Assembly: GCF_000004195.4 (NCBI RefSeq)
Contig: NC_030678.2
Span: 87,828,904 to 87,892,903, forward strand
Origin: Xenopus tropicalis
Taxonomy: Eukaryota > Chordata > Amphibia > Anura > Pipidae
Direction of reading: 5' to 3'
DNA: 64,000 nt
A program made the position numbers and the translations under genes. The notes beneath the pieces were generated by a model that was given only the letters and a program-made list of their open reading frames with translations, was not told the origin of the DNA and ran no database searches. The stretch's first letter is position 1. Each line of letters starts with the position of its first letter. Shown here in pieces: positions 52,000-63,910 of the stretch.

Positions 52000-52145
52000 C
52001 CGAGTTTCCATTTTAAAAACCGGAAATTCGGCTCTTAAAGTTACCAGGAGCGGGTTTTTGCTGCCGCTGGTAACATTGGGGGCGCTGTCACCTGAGGCGA
52101 GTTTCTCAACTTGCCTCATGGTAGTAGTGCCCCTGGCAAAAGGCT
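52000..52145. repeat. Unassigned dispersed repeat
   Basis: GCCGAGTTTCCATTTTAAAA/CCGGAAATTCGGC hairpin, then GGTAACATTGGGGGCGCTG, CCTGAGGCGAG and AGTAGTGCCCCTGG. A related, inverted sequence lies at 54255-54380 (AGGGGCGTTGCTGCCATGAG). Confidence 0.4.
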
Positions 52146-53719
52146 ATGAACAACAGCAGTTGAGCTACGTTATTTAATAATCTCCATGCCAAAAACCTCT
52201 GCCTGAACTTGTCTCACTGGGAATGCCAAGGTAGAGGTTAGTTAGTCGGGCATTAATTAACACATGCACCTCTGTTAAACCCCAACAGGACAATTTGCCA
52301 GCTAAAACTGGTTGAGATCGTGTAGAAGTCAATGGCAGATGTCCTTTTCCTTTCCTGGAAGATTCTTCTTTTGTTTTGAAACTTTAGTGGTTTCGGATTT
52401 TTGATGTTGTTTTTTTGTGCGACAATTTGAATTTGTTTCACGCAAAAAGTCGAAAAGTTTCTTTTCAGTAGTTGCTGTCTGAAACTCCAAACTGAATAGA
52501 TGCTGAAAAAAAAAGCTAAATAATTAATGTCATTTACAAATTTCCTATTTAATACAACCTGTTAATTTACTGGTAAAGCACCGTTTTCATTTGCTCTGTT
52601 TGAACTCTTTAATTCTATAATGGATTTTCTTTGTATACAGAAACTGATACCACATTCTAGAAAGGGTTAATGAAGACAATTTCTATTTTCTATAAATGTG
52701 TTATAAATATTTTAACCCAAAAGTTGCTCTAGCACAACTCATAGCACACTCGAAGAGTTATTCCATTCTGGGGGCTGCATTCTAATAACATCAAGAATCA
52801 AGCTCACTGGTAGGATAATGCATTGTTTATACACGAGTTAGTATTTAATTCAATACAGACAATTTTTTAATTCAGTATTGAATGCAAATGAAAGAGCTGG
52901 GATTAATAATTCCCTATGGTACTGTAAGTGAGTAGTGTATGCCCCAGTATCTGTCATTGCCCGGATGTGAGCTCAGAAACTGAATTGTGATGGCCCTTCC
53001 GCAAATGGTATTAATGTCATTCATTGTCTATGGAGCTGCTCATACTTCAGTTACTTTAGCAGCGGTGAAAAGGCTGGTTGATTTTTAAAAAATTCCTGGG
53101 TGTCCCTTGGGTTGGAGTAGCCAACAAACTTTAAAGCATTAATCAAATTATGAGTTTCTTCCTTTCCTGCAGCCAGTTTACTATCCATTTGCAGAATTGC
53201 TGCTCTAGACAGTTATTCTTTGTTTCATGCAAAGGTCTCCTTTGGGGATCACTATGGAGCAACTTAGCCAATCAGCTGCATTGCTTTGATCCAACTTCCT
53301 ACTTACTTCCCCACAGAAACTTAGTACATTAGTTGGATATAACGGATATTTCATGAAGCCATGCTGACTGTTGGTAACTACTTTATTGATTATGTTTTAC
53401 TCTTGAATGCAATCTCTTAATATTCCTGCAAAAGGCTTCCTCACAACAAATGTCAGATTTACTGGTAGATTATATTTCAGCTGGGGACATGATTCCTTTG
53501 CATCTACTCTCCAGCATACTGTTTGGTTCCAAACCTGAATAAATTTATAAAAATAAGAATTTGCGGCCAACCACAGCATGAAGTTAACTTCTAAAGGTTA
53601 TCAGGACCAGTTAATCAGATCTATATTAAACCAGGATGACCCTGTTTTTGCAGTCAAATAACACTAATCAACTATATTAATGGGGAAAGTTCTGCCAATA
53701 AAGTCAGAGTCAGAAATAA

Positions 53720-53945
53720 GCAGAGAATAGTATAATTTTGCCTCTTTATAGGTCCCTGGTAAGGCCTCACCTTGAGTATGCAGTGCAGTTTTGGGCTCCA
53801 GTCCTTAAGAAGGATATTAATGAGCTGGAGAGAGTGCAGAGATGTGCAACTAAACTGGTAAAGGGGATGGAAGATTTAAACTATGGGGTTAGACTGTCGA
53901 GGTTGGGGTTGTTTTCTCTGGAAAAGAGGCGCTTGTGAGGGGACA
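53720..53945 (+). pseudogene. LINE (CR1/L2-like) reverse transcriptase C-terminal fragment
   Basis: An open stretch of 66 codons (53738-53938) encodes [20 protein letters not shown], then [18 protein letters not shown], the conserved C-terminal segment of CR1/L2-type LINE reverse transcriptases. No start, no catalytic core, no endonuclease: a 5'-truncated remnant whose 3' tail is also lost. Confidence 0.8.
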
Positions 53946-54045
53946 TGATTACTCTGTACTTTATTTATCAATGACCTTAAGAGTGGTTTGGATCTCTACT
54001 TGAACAAGCATACTATCAAAGGCTATTGTAATCTAAATAAAGCTA

Positions 54046-54213
54046 GGCCATATTTATTACAGTGTGTAAGCCGTGATGTTGCCCACAGCAACCAATCAAC
54101 AATTAGAATTTAACAGTTACATACAAGTTAGGAAACGAAATCAAAGATCTGATTGACTGTTATTGGCAAGACCACCAGTGATGTTGGCTTATGCACTATA
54201 ATAAATATGCCCC
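54046..54213. repeat. MITE with GGCCATATTTATTACAGTGT ends
   Basis: AGGCCATATTTATTACAGTG...TAAGCC at the left opposes GGCTTATGCACTATAATAAATATGCCCC at the right; about 168 bp. Confidence 0.6.
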
Positions 54214-54582
54214 TTAGTGTAGGTCTGTGTATATAATTGTATATCTGTTAGTGTCAGGGGCGTTGCTGCCATGAGGAGAGTTGAAACTCGCAAAAGCCTC
54301 TTCTGGTAACTTTAAGAGCTGAAATTTAGATTTTTAAATCAGAATCAGAGAATGCTATTGTACTCTCTGCAAGAGTAATGTGCCCCCCTGACGCTTGGTA
54401 AGGTAAGAATGGGGTGCGAGGGGGTGGGGGATGAATCTAAATGGTCGACTCTGAATAGCATCCGAAAGGCCATCCCATTAGGGTGGCTAGGAATGCCCCT
54501 GGTTAGTGTAGGTAATAGTAGTGTATATAAACTACAGTTATATCTGTAGTGCAATAGTGAACTTCAATGACTATTGTCTTTT

Positions 54583-55052
54583 TTAAAGGAGAAGGAAAGG
54601 CTAATCAAGAGTTAATCTCAAGCTGCAGGCATACCTTCAGTTGTCTCAATAGTGCCCTTAAGTCTCCCCATATTTCACCTGTTCAGATGATCAGAAGCCA
54701 AACAGGAAGAAAAAACGCTGAGCTGTGTAAAGAAAGTTCCCATAATGCCTCGCTCCTGCACCTAGACCCAGGCCAGTGTACATGCTCAGTTTGTAAAACT
54801 ACGAGGAAGCTTCCTGCTGATTGGCTCAGATCCACATTCCTAAGGAGGGGGAGAGAGTTCTTAGCATTCTTGAGGGAGGGGGGAGCAGGAGAGGGAGAGA
54901 GGAGAGCCCTGCGTGTCTCTGGCACAGTAAAACAGACACAACAAATCTTTTGATAGAGAAGTCAGTGCAGTGTTTCTGTGAGTGCTTATGGCTGTATTTA
55001 CATAGACCTTTCTGATAAAGCTTACTTAGTTTTTACCCTTGTTTCTCCTTTA
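54583..55052. mobile_element. T2-like MITE (470 bp), TTAAAGGAGAAGGAAAGG
   Basis: TTAA at both ends (54583-54586, 55049-55052); TTAAAGGAGAAGGAAAGGCT opposes CCCTTGTTTCTCCTTTAA. Highly similar to 29184-29646. Confidence 0.8.
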
Positions 55053-55964
55053 AAGTGCCCTTTAAGATCCATTAATATATATGTTAAGGGTAAGTGCAAA
55101 ATATGAGTTTTTATTTTTAGCATTATGTGGTCAAACCATCTTTGTGCCCCTCCCACCCAAATTTATCACCTGCAGTGGTAATCAGTCTTTTTTTTTGTTA
55201 CTTCACAATGCTGTTAAAAGATATGGTAAGAGGTTACAGGATGAATACATTGATGGCTGTCAGTGACACAAGTGTATGAAGGCAATACTGATTTGCTCCT
55301 AATTCTTAGTTGCACGTACAGACATATAAAGAAGCCTTTAGAAAGTCTGAGTGTTTGCAGTCTGCACATATCAAACCTTTACTAAAAACACTAGTTTTTA
55401 GGGTCCATAAAAGATAGAGCCCCCTCCAGCTGAACCACCTGGAGCTCCCCTAATGGCTGCCCTGCTCACAAGCAGAAATCACATCTAGTGAATAACACAC
55501 AGGGAAGAGTGGAGATGGAGAGCATGACATGCAGAATATTTATTACAAATGGAAGCAGCAGCACAACACCCACACTAAATACGATTACTGCAAGTTTTAT
55601 TCAAAACAGCATCTGTAACAATGAATGTCCCTTGCAGATACAATCCAGACTTCATTTTGTCCTTGCCGAGAAAGGGCATATTCATCCATAGACTCTTCCT
55701 TTTTACAGGCACAATATCATATTTAAAGGGAACAGGTCTTATTTACAAATAGGTTTTATATAGTTTTGAGCTAATGGATGGTCTACTACTCGACCTCCAA
55801 AACCTACTGCAAACAACTCTGTTACATAAGCCACCATACCCCCCAATCCACCAATTTTCACTGACTGCAGCTGCTAATCTTTAGTGCTTTAGTATTCCTT
55901 ATAATATCTCTAAACACTTAAAATAATGATTTTGGCTACTGATCTCTACTGAGATCTTTAAGGG

Positions 55965-56566
55965 CTTGTGACTCCGCGATATTCGCTCCGGGACCAAGTT
56001 CTATATGTCCGCATTCTAAGGAGGAATATATTGAATTACTCATGTATCTGTCCCCCTCGCTTTTTGTTTATTTTTTTCTATCTTGTGTTCTTTTATGTAT
56101 CCTGGTTACGGATTTGCTCACCCCTTCTCCTCCTGCACTTTAGATACTTACATGAGCCGCATACAAGATGGAGCGTTCACCTCTACTTACCTGTATCAAC
56201 TACTTTATGTGTTGGTATTATTACGTGTAGCTTCTACATGTTGCATCCAGTAAGTTTAACTTTTAGAGTTTTTTTTTTTTGGTTGGGTTCATACTAATCT
56301 TTTATTGCCAGATGACTCTTGTTTACATGTTTCATTTGATACAGTTTATATTGACACACTTGCACTTTTGTTACCTTTATTTCAATTCTTTTTATCTTTA
56401 TTCCATTTCGCTGCACAGGGGTATGATGGGTGTGTATATAGGGGTTGATTATGTCACTTATCGTTCACTGTTGTATCTGAGGCTATGTCACGCTAGCTTC
56501 ATTTTCCTGCTGTATATAAGGGTTAATGCACTTTGTGTTTGCAATTTTGAGAAAGGCTGGGGCTAG
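55965..56566. other. Possible retroelement or repeat fragment, unassigned
   Basis: A T-rich stretch with TATATAAGGGTTAATGCAC and GAGAAAGGCTGGGG close to its end. The last motif resembles sequence seen in frog retroelements, but I cannot identify a family, LTR or coding region. Confidence 0.25.
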
Positions 56567-56900
56567 GCTAATGTCAGACGAGGCGTCTCGCGTATATTTT
56601 CAGCAAGCAGAAAAGCGCTTGCCGAAAATACCGCCATACGCCTCCTACCTGTGCCTGCACCGGAATGAATGGAATACGCTCTAGTGCAGGCACATGTAGC
56701 CGAAATACGCATAAAAAGGTGAAAGAATGCAAAGTCTCACGTTTTTATGCGTATTTCAGCTACATGTGCCTGCACCCGAGTGTATTCCATTCATTCAGGT
56801 GCAGGCACAGGTAGGAGGCAGATGCCACTATTTTCGGCAAGTGCTTTTCCGCTTGCCGAAAATATACGCCAGAGACCTCGTCTGACATTAGCCTTACAGC
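56566..56900. repeat. 335-bp fold-back MITE
   Basis: GGCTAATGTCAGACGAGGCG at the left and CCTCGTCTGACATTAGCC at the right. Arms of about 150 bp pair nearly throughout, including CGCTTGCCGAAAATA / TATTTTCGGCAAG and ATACGCATAAAAA / TTTTTATGCGTAT near the centre. Confidence 0.85.
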
Positions 56901-57110
56901 CGAAAGGTTTACTCGTGAGCCACACTCAGATGTAAAAAGTGTTGGAAAGCCACTCAAGCATTAAAAAAATTATTTGGGGATGCCAAATAAGGACTGCGAC
57001 TGGCTTCTTTGTAGCCCCATGTGGACTGGTAGCCTGCAGAAGGGTCTGCTTGGAGTAAAAGTGTGTCTCTGTGTTTCCAAAGCCTTCAAGTTAAAAATGG
57101 GGATCACTGA
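56901..57110. mobile_element. Partial copy of the 15045-15362 element
   Basis: TTTACTCGTGAGCCACACTC, CCAAATAAGGACTGCGACTGGCT, GTCTGCTTGGAGTAAAAGTG and ATGGGGATCACTGATTT match in order; the ends are lost. Confidence 0.5.
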
Positions 57111-57114
57111 TTTA

Positions 57115-57360
57115 CAGTAAAGTTGGCCATACATTGACAGGCACATTATAGGCCTGTGTGGAGCTACAAGGAGTGGATATCGGCACGAAAATTCATACTT
57201 TAGTGTTTCCACACCAATATCTGCTACGTGTAGCTTCACCCATGCTGACATTGGGCCTGCCAATGGGGCTACAGGAGTGAGTGCATGAAGCAGATCCCCT
57301 CTCCTCCACAGTTTAAAAATAGCCAAGTTGGCAGTCAGTATCTAGCTGTGCATGTCCAAA
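57115..57360. repeat. GGCCATACA-type MITE
   Basis: AAAGTTGGCCATACATTGAC start, then GTGGAGCTACAAGGAG...GTGTAGCTTCACCC arms and TTGGGCCTGCCAATGGGGCT. Only the left end is clear. Confidence 0.45.
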
Positions 57361-59349
57361 AGAATTAAATAATGTCTGTGCTAAAGAGTCATTATAGTTT
57401 AGTGGATTTATGATTACTTTTAAATGAAACCAGAGCTAAACACCAAGGTCTGGCTATGCAATGGTTAGAGCAGTATGTGTTCTACCTAAAAGTGCACTTT
57501 AGGAAAGGCTGGATGATATCCGTGCACTGATATCTGTCATCATTTAATCATGAGCTTTATACTCTGGGATAAGAGGTCCCATTTACCTTTTCCTTTACTA
57601 CAGTGCAAATAGCCGTTAGAAGAAAACAGAAGTATGGTCATTGATAAGAGTTTTCAGTATTGATCCCAGGGAATACATTCATGCTGGAAATATTCCAATG
57701 ACTGCAAATGTTTATAGATGCAATAATGCCTGCTAATACACTGCACTCTTTAACCACAGCCAGCGCTTCTAGAGGGAGCAGACCCCATATATATAGGCTC
57801 AGCGGGAGAGAGGGAAGAATAAAGATTTAGAAAGCACATTTATTACAACATTAATATTCCTTCCCTTTGGTTTTGTCTCAAGCCATAAAAACGTACATGG
57901 ATCAGTGACTTTGCGGGTTGGCAGGAGGGCAAGTAATGTTTTCCTTTAACCTGGGCTCAGGGACTAAGTTATATAATTGGACTGCATTTTATTGCACTGT
58001 ACTTGGTTTACCTGCCAGGGTGTGTGACCTCCTTCTTTCCCTGATTTGTCTGGTTAATTTTGGAAATAATTATAAGTGACCAAAAAACAGATATCTGGAC
58101 CCAACAGGCTGTACATACTATGGGCCAGTGGGCCAGCACTTCAGGACAATGTACAGTTCATTTTTTATATTTTTTGGTTAAGAGAACATTAATTTCATAT
58201 TAAAGAGATGATGTAATGACGGACTGCATTACACAATATAGAAATAAAGCACAGCACTCAGTAACTTCCATTGTCTTCTAGTGGGGGGGGGTTGTTATGA
58301 ACTCATACATCCAGAAACCCAGGCTGATAGTTACAAATATAAGGTAAAACATACCCTTTTTATATCATACTATATGTTGGTCTCAAGCAGAATTTACTTA
58401 ATAATGTTCACACATTCAAGTCTACACTATGAACCACAGAGGGTGAATCTGTGTTGAGAGCGATGTCCACAAAATACCATGCAATGTTCTTCTGGCTACA
58501 GTATGGGTTAATTATGGTCTGTGGAATCCCGGCTGTCTTTACAAAAAGAAAAAAAGACCTTTGCTGTTTACAGTGGAGAGAGTGGCTGAGAGCTGAGTAC
58601 AGACCTAAAGATGGATATCTGGTCTACTCCTCCCTGTTCTGTCCAAACAAGGGTGATTCCATGACATCTCCACACTGTTTAACCCCTGCACTGTTAGATA
58701 CCAGTACAACCTATACGCTCTCCAGGCTTGACGCTGATATAATATGTCACACATACGTTGTTACTGCTAAGCTAAGTTGTGGCCGACTAATATAAGAATT
58801 CTAATATTTTAAAAACATGCATGTATTCAGTTAAGTGTAAGTAACAAGAAAGCAACAAAACAGACTGGAACTGTTATTGTAATCAATGCTGTACACAAAG
58901 GTACCTGCTCCTATAAACGCTGCTTGCAATTTGCAGCAAACACCAACGGCAATATTAATCCCACAGGATTATGTGCAGTTGTGTGCATGGGCACTAAGGT
59001 TCTCTGGAACCCCCACCAGACGGAAGAATAGTAGTAATTTTGTGTCCCTTAGCAGGTTGGATGCAGTTGACTTGAGATAAATGAATGCTGTAGACTCTGC
59101 GTGCATTGCCAAACTGGAAGTGGTACCTTAACAGCTATGGAAATGTGCAGCACAATTTGTGCACAATTCACAAATTTAGCACTAACTTGTGCTAGTTGCG
59201 GAAGCCACTATATAGCATTCTGATCACAATTATAATGGAATTCTGGGGATGAATGCTTCATTGTTAATTGTGATTTGTGTTCAATTATAGCATTATGCCC
59301 AGTTTAGGAATGAACCCTACAGCCACCCGTAAGACAGGGGGAGATCAAT

Positions 59350-59510
59350 GGGGCTCATTTATAAACACTGGGCAAATCTGCACCTCGGCAGTAACCCTTA
59401 GCAACCATCAGTGATTAGCCAGCTGCAAGCAGAACAATGAAATAAAATGAGATTTCTGGCCATGGGTAACAACCCAGGTGCAAATTTGTCCAGTGTTTAT
59501 AAATAACCCC
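59350..59510. repeat. 161-bp MITE with GGGGCTCATTTATAAACACT ends
   Basis: Left GGGGCTCATTTATAAACACT, then GGGCAAATCTGCAC; right GTGCAAATTTGTCC, then AGTGTTTATAAATAACCCC. Inverted ends of about 35 bp with a short palindromic interior (GGGTAAC...). Confidence 0.75.
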
Positions 59511-61683
59511 CAATGTGTCTCTAACATGTAAGGCATGCTGTTTTTCTCCATTGCTATAGAATAAAGCCTGCAGGTGCAAGAAGGCTGAATTAATGTAAAG
59601 TAACTCTTTCAAAAGTGTCACAAACAGGATCCGAAATGGACCCATTTTTGGATTCCACTGTCAGTTTTATAAAGAGTCAAGTGGCACCTCTCTGACATTT
59701 TGTGAGCCTTATGGCTGATACTGGCATGCTAAGTTTGGAACTGCAAGTTTGACCCATTTATCACTTAGATCTTGTTAAATCCCTTGCTATCACTTCTCTA
59801 CCATCTGGTATCAAGCATCTGCACCTGCTTTTAAAAATACTGCAACGCATTTGCACATTTTAGATGGCATTTTTAAGGGAGGGGGTACACCATATTTTAC
59901 CAGTAATGCTTTTTCTTAATGACTGTGGGCTGCTGCCTATGTTATCTCTATGGATGCTTATGCTGCTCTACTGCATGATGATAAAGAAAGAAAGGAAAGA
60001 GGGAAGGCAAATATGATGGAGAAAGCAGCTTCTCCAAATCTGTATGTAACAAAAAGTTTTGTTTTCCCCCATTTCATTATGCAGCTGCATTGCACTACCC
60101 ATGCACATTGCCCTGTTGATGTTTTCCTCTGTAAAATTGAAGGGTCGGCTGCTTATTGGGAGTCAATGCAATTCAACAGCACCACTATACAGTGCCAGTG
60201 TTCTATAAGAACCCCAGGGGTCCTTTAATACAGTAAAGGTATGAACATATTATTTCCTTATTTATAGGTAAACCAGATTGGTTAGCACTTAAGTGTGCAT
60301 TATCTTTATAATTCTGTCAGTTTAGTTAAAGCTTTAAATAATGGAAAAAAGGCTCTAATGTAATGGTTTTCTCTTTTGTGACAAGTATGTTTGAATACAG
60401 CCCTCCCACACATGAGCTCAAAAGTGATTACACAAGAGAATTTTAGGTTATTAGTGAGGAATTTCACTATGCCATTCAACACCTTAATGTGTCAGCCCTT
60501 GATTACAAGTGTATATGTACAGTGTCCCTCTGTGCCATACATTTAACAGAGCATTATTCCTATAAAGCTTTCTCTTCACTTCAAACCTTTTATTACTGTT
60601 TCAGAGATTTTGCCCACCCGGTAGAACCTCTGCTTGTTTTATGACTTCTGCAGGTTTGAACATAGTGAACTACAATCACCTAGCTATAGCATTCTCTGGT
60701 TCAGAAATAAGCAATCTATCAGCACTTCAGGAGCTTTGGCTTTTTGATATTTTTGCCATGTGAGTTCCAAGAAACAGGATTACTTCTAATCTTGATTTAT
60801 GTAAACAAGAGAAGCCTGGCAATGTGTAATGAGGGAAAGTTCAGAAACAGGTCTCTTAGTCTGCTGTTTGCTGAGGTATGGCTGCGCCACAATGGTAAAG
60901 GGGCAAATATTTTGGAGTAAGAATAACTAAAATGTAGGAGCAGATTTTAAAGTAGTCATGGAAGGGTGAGGTAAGTCAAAGCCTGAGAGCTGTTATATTG
61001 GTATATGTTAGCGGCATACGTAGTGGTAGCTGTAAGAAAACCTGTTCACTATTGTACATTTTGCAAACTTAAGTGCACTGGGTGAGCACTATGGTGTAAC
61101 TGGTATTAAAAAAAGTATTGACTAGACTGTTAATATTAAAGGCTGTGCCATGGATTGAACTGACAGGGTAATTATGACAAATACTTAGTAGTAAGCCACC
61201 TAATACACATGTGAATATGGCCCTAGACCCTGAGCCCCTTCCTCCTAATGCATTTTGCACCATTGGACACTTCAGTAGAGCAAGTGATGACATGAAACAC
61301 ACCAGAAGGAGGTAGATCAGGGACCACAGAGCACTAAGGTAGTGTTGTTGTATTATTATATTATTGTATGCTACAGACCAGCTTCTTGCAAATTTAAATG
61401 ATTACAAATAAAAAAAAATGGTATGCTTCGGCCGAGAAAACCTCCCAGATATCAATCTGGCAGGTTTACTTTTCCTGCCAGGGTATGGACTGCATCAGCG
61501 ATCATTTTTTAAAAGTATTTACAAAAGTGGAGCTAGTGTCACACAACAAAGAGCATAACCTTCCTCTACCCAGAATTCCTGCATAATTATGGACATGTGC
61601 AAGAACAGATCATTGTAAACAGATATACTTTTATGATGATGGACAGTTGTGTTGCAGTAAGTGGTCTAGTTAGATTTTACTTA

Positions 61684-61910
61684 AGATGGCCATACACAGG
61701 CTGATTTAGGCTGCTGATTCAGGCCCTTCAGACCAAGTCATTGAGGTTATTGGCCTGACAGCCTGTATCCCCCATCGTTGTGATCACATTTTTAGCACTA
61801 GGGCCAAATGATTGGTTCAGCCCAATATTGTCCACTTTAGGAGAGCATATTGGTGAAAGATCTGCGTGTTTTGACCTTACCAAATAAGGTTGTTTTATAA
61901 TGTATTGCCA
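61684..61910. repeat. GGCCATACAC-family copy
   Basis: TTAAGATGGCCATACACAGG at the left, GAGAGCATATTGGTGAAAGATCTG near the right, as in 6940 and 17480. Confidence 0.55.
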
Positions 61911-62369
61911 TCTTTAAAGTGCCACATAAACATTTGCTTTCTAAACTTAGGTCTGTTGGTCTTTGTGGTGCTATTTGTATATTGCTAAAAAAAACTGGTT
62001 GAAGGATTATGTACAGAGTGTAGTTTCAGGAAAAGGTTTTGTACTGCGCCAGTCAAAAAGTTAAGGGTTAAACTATTCATATGAAACATAACAAAAGTGG
62101 TGTAAATGTGATACCTTTATTGGCTAACTCAGATAATAATCACAGCAAGCTTTCAGAACATTCCAGTTCCTTTTTCAAAGCTGATTACAAAGAAGCTATG
62201 TGTGTAATGTGTGTAATTTATGCTTAAGTGTTTTCCTTTTGTTTGCCACCTGATTTGTGTACACAATTCTGTATATTTATATATACAGCCAACATAGCTT
62301 TTTTGTAATCTGCTTTAAGTGTAAAGCTGAACTAAACTTGTTCTGAAGGCATGTTGTGATAGCTCATTT

Positions 62370-62585
62370 GCTGAGGATCGATTTGCTCGTCTCCCAAAAT
62401 TCCCATATATGGTGGGCAATATTGGGCTAATTTGATGTAAAACGGTGTGTATATGGGCCCGTCAGACCGCATCAACAAGCCGATGGTCGGGTAGGCCCCA
62501 TACATGGGTAGATAAGCTGTTGAATCGGTCTGAAGGACTCGAATCTGCAGCTAAAAAAGCTGCCTGTGTTTGGCCACTTTTAGTT
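62370..62585. repeat. GGCCATACAC-family copy
   Basis: GATCGATTTGCTCGTCTCCC, GACCGCATCAACAAGCCGATG and TGCCTGTGTTTGGCCACTTTTA follow the family order. Confidence 0.5.
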
Positions 62586-62689
62586 AGCCAAGAAAGGTAT
62601 CACCTTTACGTTATTGTTATGCTTCATTTCAAAAACTTATCCTATAACTGTGCAGAGAGTGGTTGTGGTATGTTGTAATTGGATAAGGT

Positions 62690-63420
62690 TTTAACTGCAG
62701 TGTCACAGGGTTGTGTATTGGATCCACTTTTATTTAATCTGTTCATTAATGGCTTGAGGAGGGTACTGATTGCAATAATAATAATAACAGATGAATTCAC
62801 CCAGCATGTTCTATCCTCGTGATTAGGGAGGCAGAAGTGAAGAGGAGATTTAGTGTCACTAAATGAAAGTTTATGAATTTAGGATTAAAAAATATGCAAG
62901 ATGTTAAGGTAGTTGGATCCTTGGTTAAAAAAATGATTAATCTTATTTACATAGCACCAGTAAGGCCCCATTGCAGAATATGCTGTGTCGTTTTGGTCTC
63001 TAGAAGTTAAAAGAGACATTACTGAATTACAGATTCCAAGCTGATAAGGGGTATGGAAGATTTCAGTTATGTAGAAACGCTGGCCAAGTTTTGGATTGTA
63101 TACACTAAAGAAGAGGTTCTTAAGGGGGAAAATGATAACTATGTATAGATTTATAAGGAAACAATAGAAATAAATCAGTGATAGCTGAACATTGTATCTT
63201 TCAAAAGGACACAAGGGCATTATTCCTTGAGATTAAAAGAAAGTACGTTTCATATTAAACCACAATAAGATTGTAGTTTATTTGTGTTAAACAGCTGGAA
63301 TGACAGAAACATTAGATTATATTTAGATTTCCAAATTTCCATTTCCATTTTGGATGACATGTAAGCAAAGGTTTAGAAAGGGTTGGATGCCATTTAGAAA
63401 AAAAATACAACTCACTTTTG
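62690..63420 (+). pseudogene. Decayed CR1/L2-like LINE, reverse transcriptase and 3' end
   Basis: TCACAGGGTTGTGTATTGGATCCACTTTTATTTAATCTG encodes an RT-like QGCVLDPLLFNLFIN motif. About 200 bp on, APVRPHCRICCVVLVSRS-like sequence (62955-63005) is a decayed equivalent of the VRPHLEY...FW segment at 53755. Then comes the tail GGGTTGGATGCCATTT (63379-63394). Many frameshifts and an internal deletion; not functional. Confidence 0.65.
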
Positions 63421-63910
63421 GAATCAGAAAGAGACAGCTTTTGATTTTCTGGATTAACCAGACAATTCACTTAGTAAGAGGCTTCACTTGAAAGACATAT
63501 GCCTTTTTTTAACCTTATTACCATTTACCTATGAGCAGGTGTGGTCCCGAAAAGTATGGCTTCACCATGTGGGTAAGATTGCACAGTGTATAAGACCAGG
63601 CCAAGGAACTGCCCAATCGCCTCTATTCGCTCTTCATTGTGTCCGAACCCAGAGTCACTGTGTTGACAGATTTTGGAGGGGAACACGTGAGCATGCATTT
63701 TCATGTCAAAATCCGCTAAGAGTGTCTGCATCCTGTCTCACTGGGTGGCCACATTTCCTCTGACATGATGTCATCCACAAACTTCTAGGCCATGCCCCCA
63801 ATCTTGTTTTTTCCAATGGGATTATAACACAATAGAGACCTGTGGAAGGTGATAAGGAAGCCTGTGGTAAACTGCCATAGAGACAATAGCTCCTGTGGAG
63901 GCTAAAGCTT

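Noticed and set aside
55968..56297. 109-codon hydrophobic frame
   Set aside because: Made of T-rich sequence giving Phe/Leu/Tyr/Cys by composition; in a probable repeat.
58451..58795. 114-codon frame in repeat-poor downstream DNA
   Set aside because: No family recognised, no splice context, no codon pattern or conservation that I can judge. Chance frames of this size are expected in 18 kb.
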